A stretch of 10,672 nt of DNA from Bacteroidota bacterium (GTDB lineage: Bacteria; Bacteroidota; Ignavibacteria; Ignavibacteriales; Ignavibacteriaceae), in assembly GCA_023433685.1 (NCBI GenBank), contig JAEYUD010000023.1, positions 1 to 10,672 of the forward strand, in the 5' to 3' direction. This document shows positions 1 to 5,469 of this stretch, piece after piece. Each line of letters opens with the position of its first letter. The first letter of the stretch is position 1. Position numbers and translations under genes: made by a program. The notes beneath the pieces were generated by a model. The model was not told the DNA's origin and ran no database searches. It was given only the letters and a program-made list of their open reading frames with translations.

Positions 1-660
1 CTCCAGCTCAACCCTTACTTCCTCTTCGACAGGAGATCACCCGTTGACAGACTTTCAAGACTGACCCTCGGGCTCAACGCCCCGGGCTACCTGGGGCCCA
101 TCGTGTTCGATATCGATGTGGCTTACCAAATGGGCAATATCAACACAGGAAAGAAACAGGATGTGGCAGCCTACCTCGCGGCCATTAACCTTGAATATGA
201 TTTTAAAGTACAATCTAAAGCAGCTCTCGGCGCGGGTTATGCCATCTATTCCGGTGACAAGGATGCCGCCGACGATAAATATGAAGCGTTCGATAACTCT
301 TACGCTACAAAACACGCCTACCTCGGCGAAATGGATTTCTTTAGAGCAGTTCCCGGTACAACATGGAACCTCGGCGTTACTGATATCTATGCTTACTATA
401 AAATGGCAGTTTCAAGCTGGCTCGCCGCCAGGTTAACCGGACACGTTTTCGGCTCAGCTGCAACTTACAAACTCGCTTCCGGCTCTGACAGCAACGCGTT
501 TGGTACCGAGATCGATCTTTCTTTCGTCGCTAAATACAATGAATACCTCAATTTCATGTTCGGTGCCGCCACCTTCCTCCCCGGCGACATCTTCAAAGAA
601 AAAAGAGGCTCCGACAACGCCTACTGGATGTATGCCGGCTTCCATCTTAACATGAAGTAA
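1..660 (+). CDS. Outer-membrane porin, alginate-export-like (3'-terminal part)
   Basis: The frame is open from the first base, so the gene enters from the left and only its last 219 codons are seen. A GTG at 103 is an internal valine, not a start. The protein has the alternating polar/hydrophobic pattern of transmembrane beta-strands, with many Tyr, Phe, Gly, Asp and Asn residues and no long hydrophobic helix. The ending (an FGTEIDLSF strand, an FLPGDIFKE segment, then a final strand around YWMYAGFHLNMK) resembles the C-terminus of alginate-export-type porins (PF13372), which are common large outer-membrane barrels in Bacteroidota and Ignavibacteria. The natural substrate cannot be told; in this group such proteins are often general porins despite the name. 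The last residue is Lys rather than the aromatic residue usual in outer-membrane proteins, which is a small oddity. A terminator follows 26 bases after the stop. The barrel nature is fairly sure; the family assignment is from memory of the C-terminal pattern. Confidence 0.7.
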   Translation, partial: LQLNPYFLFDRRSPVDRLSRLTLGLNAPGYLGPIVFDIDVAYQMGNINTGKKQDVAAYLAAINLEYDFKVQSKAALGAGYAIYSGDKDAADDKYEAFDNSYATKHAYLGEMDFFRAVPGTTWNLGVTDIYAYYKMAVSSWLAARLTGHVFGSAATYKLASGSDSNAFGTEIDLSFVAKYNEYLNFMFGAATFLPGDIFKEKRGSDNAYWMYAGFHLNMK

Positions 661-685
661 AAATTCTCTCTTTTTAACGTTTCAG

Positions 686-714
686 AGGCTGTTCTTTCCG
701 GGCAGCCTTTTTTT
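686..714 (+). terminator. Rho-independent terminator of the porin gene
   Basis: A perfect 6-bp stem, AGGCTG (686-691) pairing with CAGCCT (703-708), encloses an 11-nt loop and runs directly into a tract of seven T. It lies 26 bases after the porin stop codon, as expected for an intrinsic terminator. Confidence 0.8.
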
Positions 715-722
715 GTTGTGTC

Positions 723-754
723 AGTAGTGAGTGGTGAGTGGTGAGTAGTGAGGA
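723..754. repeat. Tandem heptamer array 1, four AGTRGTG units
   Basis: Four consecutive 7-bp units start at 723, 730, 737 and 744. They read AGTAGTG, AGTGGTG, AGTGGTG and AGTAGTG, followed by AGGA. It is the first of a run of unrelated 7-bp arrays filling the spacer between the porin and the glycosyltransferase. The sequence is non-coding as far as can be seen. Confidence 0.9.
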
Positions 755-755
755 C

Positions 756-772
756 GTTACCCGTTGCCCGTT
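756..772. repeat. Short heptamer repeat, GTTACCC / GTTGCCC / GTT
   Basis: Two 7-bp units starting at 756 and 763 differ at one base and are followed by GTT of a third. Alone this would be insignificant, but it sits between two clear heptamer arrays and has the same period. Confidence 0.45.
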
Positions 773-774
773 TC

Positions 775-805
775 AGTAGTGAGTAGTGAGTAGCGAGTAG
801 TGAGG
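775..805. repeat. Tandem heptamer array 2, four AGTAGYG units
   Basis: Units start at 775, 782, 789 and 796; three are AGTAGTG and one is AGTAGCG, followed by AGGA. The unit is the same as in array 1, and both arrays are preceded by C and end in AGTAGTGAGGA. This suggests that one arose by duplication of the other. Confidence 0.9.
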
Positions 806-806
806 A

Positions 807-827
807 TTCAGCCTTCAGCCTTCACCC
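807..827. repeat. Tandem heptamer array 3, TTCAGCC units
   Basis: There are three units: TTCAGCC at 807, TTCAGCC at 814, and TTCACCC at 821 with one change. The period matches the neighbouring arrays but the unit sequence is different and pyrimidine-rich on this strand. Confidence 0.75.
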
Positions 828-849
828 AAATCCGCCGCTGCGGACCAAT

Positions 850-882
850 CACTCCACACTCTACACTCCACACTCCACACTA
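850..882. repeat. Tandem heptamer array 4, four CACTCCA units
   Basis: Units start at 850, 857, 864 and 871. They read CACTCCA, CACTCTA, CACTCCA and CACTCCA, followed by a partial CACTA. Only A, C and T occur on this strand, the reverse bias of arrays 1 and 2, which are purine-rich. Partial pairing with those arrays in single-stranded nucleic acid is conceivable but not exact. Confidence 0.9.
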
Positions 883-886
883 AGAC

Positions 887-917
887 TTCACAGTTCACAG
901 TTCACAGTTCACACTTC
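887..917. repeat. Tandem heptamer array 5, four TTCACAG units
   Basis: Units start at 887, 894, 901 and 908; three are TTCACAG and the fourth is TTCACAC, followed by TTC. The array ends only 18 bases before the proposed start codon of the glycosyltransferase gene, so it would occupy that gene's upstream promoter region. A change in copy number could therefore affect its expression. Confidence 0.9.
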
Positions 918-923
918 TTTCCT

Positions 924-931
924 TATCTTTG
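924..931 (+). promoter_or_regulatory. Possible Bacteroidota-type -7 element (TATCTTTG)
   Basis: The octamer matches the Bacteroidota -7 consensus TAnnTTTG exactly and ends three bases before the ATG at 935. No clear -33 TTG partner is present at the usual spacing, because the heptamer repeats occupy that place. If it is used, transcription would begin at or next to the start codon, giving an almost leaderless mRNA. An octamer with six fixed positions is easily met by chance, so confidence is low. Confidence 0.3.
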
Positions 932-934
932 CGC

Positions 935-2023
935 ATGGTTATTTTCTACTCCGCCGTTCTTGTCGCATATATCATTGTGCAGTTTCTTCTGGTAAGGGGT
1001 TTGCTGCGTCTGCCACGTTCGGTTCAGAGGAAAGAGGATACCGTGCTGCAAGGTGAATATTCAATAGTTGTCGCGGCACGGAATGAAGAGGAGAACCTCC
1101 CGCATCTGCTTGAGGCAATAGGTAAACTTGACTATCCAACCGGAAAATTCGAGATCATAATTTCTGATGACCACTCAACTGATAATACTGTCGCTATTGC
1201 ACAAAAGTACGTCAGCGTTCATCCCGGAGTGAAGATCATAACCGCCGACAAGGATGACAAACCCGGTAAGCGCGCCGCCCTCACCCGCGGAATAGCGGCA
1301 GCTTCATTCAACAAAATATTGATAACCGATGCCGACTGCCTCCCCGGGCGCGAATGGCTGAATACTCTCGATCACTACTTCACTGATGACTGTGACATGC
1401 TCATTGGCCCCGCTCCACTTCACAGAAGAACGGGATTTTTTAACGGACTCTCCTGCTTCGGCAACCTCCGTTCATCAATGATCATAGCCTCAACTTTTAC
1501 TTACGGGCACCCCGTTTCCGCCGTTGCCCGGAATCTCGGATTCAGCAAAACAGCATTTCTTAAACAAGGGGGCTACACTTCCACCGAAGGCTCTCTCGGC
1601 GGTGATGATGACCTCCTTCTTAGAAATTTTCTCGATCACGGTTTCCGTGTCAATTTCTGCGATTCACCCACCGCGGCGGTGCTTTCGGAGACCCATTTCG
1701 AGGGGAAAGCATTCATAAAACAGAAGGCACGACACACCCAGGCTTCGAAATTCTACTCGAAAAGTTCGAAGTGGATCCTCGCCCTGTGGCACATGCCCAA
1801 CCTTTACGCGCAGTCTTCTGTTCTCTTCCTCCCATGGTTCCCTGAAGTATCGCTTGTATTCGCTCTCAAAGCAGTATTCGACATGTCGCTGGTATTATCG
1901 CTGCAAAAAAGGTTCAATTACTCTTTTTCACCCGGAGAGGCGATTTTTTATCAGTTTTTTTACGAGATTTTCTTGATTATTAACTATTTTACATCCCGTT
2001 TTACGAAATTTAATTGGAAATAG
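935..2023 (+). CDS. Membrane-anchored family 2 glycosyltransferase
   Basis: This 362-residue protein transfers a sugar from a nucleotide-activated donor; the acceptor is unknown (cell-envelope glycan or glycolipid are possibilities). Residues 1-22 form a hydrophobic anchor. A GT-A fold follows: the SIVVAARNEEEN start (43-54), the ISDDHSTDNT donor-binding loop (D78, D79), a DxD metal site in TDADC (D132, D134), the GGDDD acceptor/catalytic-base region (222-226), and a QKARH segment (263-267) standing where processive relatives carry QxxRW. The C-terminus (about 290-355) has two or three further hydrophobic segments, so the enzyme probably sits in the inner membrane with a cytoplasmic catalytic domain. 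I chose ATG 935; a TTG at 929 is in frame but would add only two residues. No Shine-Dalgarno site is visible. The next gene starts 21 bases after the stop, so co-transcription is possible although no functional link is evident. Confidence 0.87.
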   Translation: MVIFYSAVLVAYIIVQFLLVRGLLRLPRSVQRKEDTVLQGEYSIVVAARNEEENLPHLLEAIGKLDYPTGKFEIIISDDHSTDNTVAIAQKYVSVHPGVKIITADKDDKPGKRAALTRGIAAASFNKILITDADCLPGREWLNTLDHYFTDDCDMLIGPAPLHRRTGFFNGLSCFGNLRSSMIIASTFTYGHPVSAVARNLGFSKTAFLKQGGYTSTEGSLGGDDDLLLRNFLDHGFRVNFCDSPTAAVLSETHFEGKAFIKQKARHTQASKFYSKSSKWILALWHMPNLYAQSSVLFLPWFPEVSLVFALKAVFDMSLVLSLQKRFNYSFSPGEAIFYQFFYEIFLIINYFTSRFTKFNWK

Positions 2024-2044
2024 TTTTATTATTCAGGTAGCTAA

Positions 2045-3397
2045 ATGGACTTCATTGCTGTACTAAGAGGAATTCTTGGAATTGGTGTGCTCCTCGGCAT
2101 CGCGTTCCTTCTCTCTAATAACAAAAAAAATATTAACTGGCGGCTTGTTGCCGGCGGTTTATCAATTCAATTCGTGCTTGCCATCTTCCTGATCAAGGGT
2201 GAAGCGATGTCACAGTTTTTCTCCCCGCTTGGCTGGGTGAAAGACTTTTTCGCGTGGGTAAGCTCATTTTTCGTGGTAATTCTGCAATATTCAGAGCAGG
2301 GTGCCGCGTTCGTTTTTGGCAATCTTGCGTATGCCCCGGGAAAAGAAGGAAGCCTCGGCTTCTTCTTCGCTTTCCAGGTGTTACCAACCATCATTTTCTT
2401 CGCGGCTCTGATGTCGATCCTCTATTACCTCGGCATTATGCAAAAGGTGGTGCAGGCAATGGCGTGGGTTATGGCAAAGATAATGGGTACCAGTGGTGCC
2501 GAATCTCTTTCGTGTACAGCGAATATTTTTGTCGGTCAAACAGAAGCGCCCCTGATCATCAAGCCATACCTTGAAAAGATGACAAAAAGCGAAATGCTAA
2601 CCGTTATGACGGGTGGCATGGCAACCATCGCCGGTGGCGTTATGGCAGCCTACATTCAGATGCTCGGTCAGTCTTACGCTGCCGCTAAAGGAATTTCCCT
2701 CGAGCAGGGGCAGGTGCTCTTCGCCACCCAGCTACTAAGCGCGTCTGTGATGGCAGCACCCGCCGCGATGCTTATCTCAAAGATCATCTTCCCTGAAATG
2801 GAAGAACCCGCTACCCGTGGTTCGATCCACCTTAGCATCGAGAAAAACGGTTCAAACGTTATTGAAGCTGCCTCAAACGGGGCTATCGATGGTCTCCAGC
2901 TCGCTATTAACGTGGCGGGTATGCTCATCGCGTTTATCTGTCTCATCGCCTTGATGAATGGAATCCTCGGCTGGACGGGTGATATAACCGGTCTTAACGC
3001 GATTCTCATGGAGCAGTTCGGCAAACCCCTCAGCTTCCAGCTCCTTATCGGATTCATTCTGCAGCCCGTGGCACTCGCCATTGGAATTCCGATGCATGAT
3101 GCACTCGACTTCGGAAGCCTCCTCGGCACTAAAACCGTTCTTAACGAGTTTGTTGCTTACCTCGACCTCGCAAAAATGGTTGAAACAAAAGTTTTAACTG
3201 ATCCCAAGGCGATCTTCATGTCGTCTTACGCCCTCTGCGGTTTTGCCAATTTCTCATCCATTGCCATTCAGGTCGGTGGAATTGGTGCCCTCGCGCCGGA
3301 CAGAAAATCTGATCTCGCTCAGCTCGGCATCAAAGCGGTCATCGCCGGAACACTCTCAACACTTCTTTCTGCAACCATCGCGGGAATTTTCTTTTAA
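2045..3397 (+). CDS. Concentrative nucleoside transporter (CNT / NupC family)
   Basis: This 450-residue inner-membrane protein is a cation-coupled importer of nucleosides. It is hydrophobic throughout, with an N-terminal helix region (1-52), a central SGAESLSC-GQTEAPLII core (150-172) and a C-terminal SSYALCGFANFSSIAIQVGG segment (393-412). By alignment from memory with the Vibrio cholerae CNT structure, Q165-T166-E167 match the base-binding GQTE motif. E368 (in NEFVAY), N402 and S405 match the ribose-binding Glu, Asn and Ser. All the substrate-contacting residues I can locate are therefore kept and the transporter should be functional. Whether it is coupled to Na+ or H+, and its base preference, cannot be read from the sequence. 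The stop codon is followed after one base by the ATG of a purine nucleoside phosphorylase, so uptake and phosphorolysis are almost certainly expressed together. The length is slightly above that of E. coli NupC (about 400). Confidence 0.94.
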   Translation: MDFIAVLRGILGIGVLLGIAFLLSNNKKNINWRLVAGGLSIQFVLAIFLIKGEAMSQFFSPLGWVKDFFAWVSSFFVVILQYSEQGAAFVFGNLAYAPGKEGSLGFFFAFQVLPTIIFFAALMSILYYLGIMQKVVQAMAWVMAKIMGTSGAESLSCTANIFVGQTEAPLIIKPYLEKMTKSEMLTVMTGGMATIAGGVMAAYIQMLGQSYAAAKGISLEQGQVLFATQLLSASVMAAPAAMLISKIIFPEMEEPATRGSIHLSIEKNGSNVIEAASNGAIDGLQLAINVAGMLIAFICLIALMNGILGWTGDITGLNAILMEQFGKPLSFQLLIGFILQPVALAIGIPMHDALDFGSLLGTKTVLNEFVAYLDLAKMVETKVLTDPKAIFMSSYALCGFANFSSIAIQVGGIGALAPDRKSDLAQLGIKAVIAGTLSTLLSATIAGIFF

Positions 3398-3398
3398 G

Positions 3399-4223
3399 AT
3401 GATCGATCTCGAGTTCTATTATAAAGACCTGCTCGATATCCTGCGAAAGGATATAAAACCGGACGATGTGAAGCTTGCTATCGTTCTCGGCTCCGGGCTT
3501 GGGAAGTTCCCCGAAACCATCGATATCCTTAAAACCTGGGACGGCAATAACCTCCCCCACTACCCCCACTCAACAGTGGAAGGGCATTCAGGCAAGCTGA
3601 TACTCGGCTCAATTGAGGGGAAAAAGTGTCTCGTCTTTCAGGGGCGGTTCCACTTCTATGAAGGTTACGACCTTTATGAAACCGTGGTACCCTCGATAAT
3701 AACCAAATGCCTCGGCATTCCTTATCTCCTTCTTACTAACGCCGCCGGTGGAGTTGACAGTTCATTTGAGCCCGGTGATCTGATGCTCTGCACTTCATTC
3801 ATCGGATTTAATATCAAGCACGAGCTCGACGATCTGATGCGCGTGGCGACCACCGAACAACGGGAACGGTTCTTCAACACACCCGACCCCGACTTTAATG
3901 ATATTATCATCTGGTCGGCTCTCGAAGAAAAAGTGCATCTGAAAGAAGGCGTTTACTGGTATAACAAAGGTCCGACTTACGAAACCCCTGCCGAAATAAG
4001 GATGGTCGACAAGTTCGGTGCCAGCGCGGTGGGGATGTCAACTGTGGCGGAGGCTTACTGGGCGTCAGCCGGTGGAGTTAAGGTAAGTTGCATCTCATGC
4101 ATTACCAACTATGCCGCGGGGCTTTCACCCCAAAAACTGAGCCATGAGGATGTTACGATAGCAGCCAAATTGGTTGAGAACAAGTTCAACCGCTTAGTGC
4201 GAAGAATAGTCAAATATTTTTAG
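3399..4223 (+). CDS. Purine nucleoside phosphorylase, trimeric class I
   Basis: This 274-residue cytoplasmic enzyme catalyses the reversible phosphorolysis of (deoxy)inosine and (deoxy)guanosine to the free base and (deoxy)ribose-1-phosphate. Motifs in order: GSGLG (31-35, phosphate), VEGHSG with H63, QGRFHFYEGY (81-90, phosphate Arg83 and ribose-contacting His85), LLTNAAGG (111-118), GPTYETPAE (191-199, with E195 equivalent to the base-binding Glu201 of human PNP), VGMST (211-215, ribose Met) and ITNYAAG (235-241, with N237 equivalent to Asn243). The Glu/Asn pair predicts 6-oxopurine specificity. An upstream in-frame ATG at 3243 lies deep inside the transporter gene; the start at 3399 gives the usual family length and N-terminus, so I chose it. 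The PNP hallmark VGMSTVPE reads VGMSTVAE here. The stop codon overlaps that of the convergent rsmE gene by 4 bp. Confidence 0.95.
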   Translation: MIDLEFYYKDLLDILRKDIKPDDVKLAIVLGSGLGKFPETIDILKTWDGNNLPHYPHSTVEGHSGKLILGSIEGKKCLVFQGRFHFYEGYDLYETVVPSIITKCLGIPYLLLTNAAGGVDSSFEPGDLMLCTSFIGFNIKHELDDLMRVATTEQRERFFNTPDPDFNDIIIWSALEEKVHLKEGVYWYNKGPTYETPAEIRMVDKFGASAVGMSTVAEAYWASAGGVKVSCISCITNYAAGLSPQKLSHEDVTIAAKLVENKFNRLVRRIVKYF

Positions 4224-4921
4224 TAGAACCAGCCAATTCTAAAAGCGGAATACAAACAAGCCGTCTCACTCCTGAGGCGGTTTTTTGTTAGGCGGTAAAG
4301 GTTTCCTGGAGCGAACATCGCGAGCTCCCTCTTGGTTAATCCCCCTTCAGGTCCGGTAACAAGAATATATTCTGTCTCAGGAAGTGGCGCGAAATTCGCG
4401 AAATCATCCTCTGCCTCAAGATCAAACCCCAGAACTTCAACCCCCGTTGAGAAAATTTGAGCGAACTTGTCACAGCCTGTTAGATGTGGTGTGAAAGGGG
4501 TGAACGACTGTTTTGCCGCTGAAATGGCGATCTTCTCCCAACGGTCGAGCTTAAAACCCTTCCCGATAGCGTTGTCTGAATTGAAGAATATGAACCGCGT
4601 AAAACCAGTTTCCACAAGTTTTTCGATAGCGAGTTCAATTTTATCGAGGTTTTTCAGGCGGGGTATGGCTATGGTGACTCTCTCAAGCCGGTTGGGTAAC
4701 ACCGTCTCTGAAACAGCACGTCCCTCTACTGAAGCCGGTCCTGTCGCGGTTATCTCAGTCTCAAATATGGTACCGTCACCGCGTGTAACAAATATCCTGT
4801 CACCCGGTTTATGCCGCATCACCCTTGTTATATGGTTGATGTCATCACCGGAAAAAATGAGGGCAGCACCCTCTTTTCGGATACTGCCCCAATAAAGCTC
4901 TTCGCCCGCGAAATTATGCAT
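4220..4921 (-). CDS. rsmE: 16S rRNA (uracil(1498)-N3)-methyltransferase RsmE
   Basis: This 233-residue cytoplasmic SPOUT-family enzyme uses S-adenosylmethionine to methylate N3 of U1498 in helix 44 of 16S rRNA. The N-terminal PUA-like domain (about 1-70) includes the HITRVMRHKPGD segment (30-41) typical of the family. The SPOUT domain follows, with the KIELAIEKLVETGF segment (94-107), GPEGGLT (190-196) of the cofactor-binding knot, and LTKNRLRSETA (211-221) matching the family LG.R.LR.ETA motif. Length agrees with the family (about 230-250). The ATG at 4921 is preceded by a purine-rich AGAGAAG, and the upstream beta-barrel gene ends only 5 bases before it, so the two are co-transcribed. The last codon overlaps the end of the convergent phosphorylase gene by 4 bp, and that gene's terminator is embedded in this coding sequence. 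Confidence 0.95.
   Translation of the reverse strand: MHNFAGEELYWGSIRKEGAALIFSGDDINHITRVMRHKPGDRIFVTRGDGTIFETEITATGPASVEGRAVSETVLPNRLERVTIAIPRLKNLDKIELAIEKLVETGFTRFIFFNSDNAIGKGFKLDRWEKIAISAAKQSFTPFTPHLTGCDKFAQIFSTGVEVLGFDLEAEDDFANFAPLPETEYILVTGPEGGLTKRELAMFAPGNLYRLTKNRLRSETACLYSAFRIGWFY
4261..4286 (+). terminator. Rho-independent terminator of the nucleoside operon, inside rsmE
   Basis: On the plus strand CCGTCTC (4261-4267) pairs with GAGGCGG (4274-4280) over 7 bp with one G-U pair. The loop is 6 nt and is followed by TTTTTT (4281-4286). It lies 37 bases after the phosphorylase stop codon, entirely within the opposing rsmE coding region, over the codons for the conserved KNRLRSETA segment. 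It is a convincing intrinsic terminator for plus-strand transcripts. Confidence 0.8.
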
Positions 4922-4926
4922 CTTCT

Positions 4927-5379
4927 CTAACGGAAGTAATATCTGACACCGATCGCGCCGTTAAAGTCGAACTGGGTGTCAGGGATAAGATCGAGCAACG
5001 GCACAATTTCAACAAAAACATCGACTGGTGCCTTGGCAAATTCATAAGCCATACCGACGGGGAGACGGACGCCGATCCTGCTTTTATCCTGAAGTTTGAT
5101 CCTGCCGCCAATTCCCACGTATACAGGAAGTCTTCCCTGCTTTACGTTTAAAAATGTGTTGTCATGATAGAGGTAGTCAGCGTGGATGTGCAGTGCCGCA
5201 TCTTTTTTGAACGACCATGCCACAGCGCCGTCTATAGCGTGTGATTCACTTAAATAGTACTTTCCCGAAAGTCCTGTCGGCTCCCCTACTATGATACCCA
5301 ATCCAAATCCACCGCTCTGAGCGTATGCACCAGCGGTTAAAAACAAGGCTGTTATCACTATTGATCTGAATATTTTCAT
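4927..5379 (-). CDS. Small secreted beta-barrel protein, BAPKO_0422 / DUF3996-like
   Basis: This 150-residue protein has a clear Sec signal peptide: MKIF, a hydrophobic core to about residue 16, and a likely cleavage after AYA at 18-20. The mature part is rich in Gly, Tyr and alternating strands: GFGLGIIVGEPTGLSGKYYL (24-43), AIDGAVAWSF (48-57) and LHIHADYLYHDN (63-74). It ends in GAIGVRYYFR, close to the aromatic C-terminus of outer-membrane barrels. The GEPTGLSGKY and AIDGAxAWSF pattern matches what I recall of the BAPKO_0422 outer-membrane beta-barrel family (DUF3996), whose function is unknown. I chose ATG 5379 because it begins the signal peptide and has AGGAAAG at a good Shine-Dalgarno distance. 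A GTG at 5412 would add 11 charged residues ahead of it. The gene lies 5 bases upstream of rsmE; the pairing looks like chance operon membership. Confidence 0.75.
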   Translation of the reverse strand: MKIFRSIVITALFLTAGAYAQSGGFGLGIIVGEPTGLSGKYYLSESHAIDGAVAWSFKKDAALHIHADYLYHDNTFLNVKQGRLPVYVGIGGRIKLQDKSRIGVRLPVGMAYEFAKAPVDVFVEIVPLLDLIPDTQFDFNGAIGVRYYFR

Positions 5380-5401
5380 ATCTTGCTTTCCTGATTTTTT
5401 G

Positions 5402-5427
5402 TTTTCGTACACTTAAAAATACGAAAA
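5402..5427. promoter_or_regulatory. Perfect 8-bp inverted repeat in a divergent intergenic region
   Basis: TTTTCGTA (5402-5409) and TACGAAAA (5420-5427) are exact reverse complements, separated by 10 AT-rich bases. The repeat lies 22 bp upstream of the beta-barrel gene's ATG (minus strand) and 39 bp upstream of the thioesterase's ATG (plus strand). It could be an operator for a dimeric repressor, or a stem in the 5' leader. A weak -7-like TATTTTTA for the minus strand lies across its spacer and right arm (5414-5421). There is no T-tract expected of a terminator. Confidence 0.4.
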
Positions 5428-5455
5428 TCCGCCGTTTCAATCTTTGACTCAAATT

Positions 5456-5469
5456 TTGGACTGAAAATG
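5456..5469 (+). promoter_or_regulatory. Leader element TTGGACTGAAAATG shared with menB (copy at the thioesterase)
   Basis: The 11 bases before the thioesterase ATG plus the ATG itself are identical to the sequence at the menB start (minus strand, 8935-8922). GGA, six bases ahead of the ATG, may serve as a weak Shine-Dalgarno site. None of the other start codons in the window has this sequence. Confidence 0.4.

Noticed and set aside
103..660. Reading the first gene as starting at the GTG at 103
   Set aside because: The frame is open and barrel-like from base 1, so 103 is internal and the gene is cut by the window edge.
723..917. CRISPR-like array
   Set aside because: Units are 7 bp and contiguous without spacers, and no cas gene is nearby.
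2024..2044. Promoter or terminator between the glycosyltransferase and the nucleoside transporter
   Set aside because: The 21 AT-rich bases show no hairpin and no convincing promoter motif.
3243..3398. A 52-residue N-terminal extension of the phosphorylase from ATG 3243
   Set aside because: It lies wholly inside the transporter gene in another frame; ATG 3399 gives the normal family length and N-terminus.
5380..5412. GTG start at 5412 for the beta-barrel protein
   Set aside because: It would put a charged stretch ahead of the signal peptide; ATG 5379 has a Shine-Dalgarno-like AGGAAAG and a clean signal sequence.
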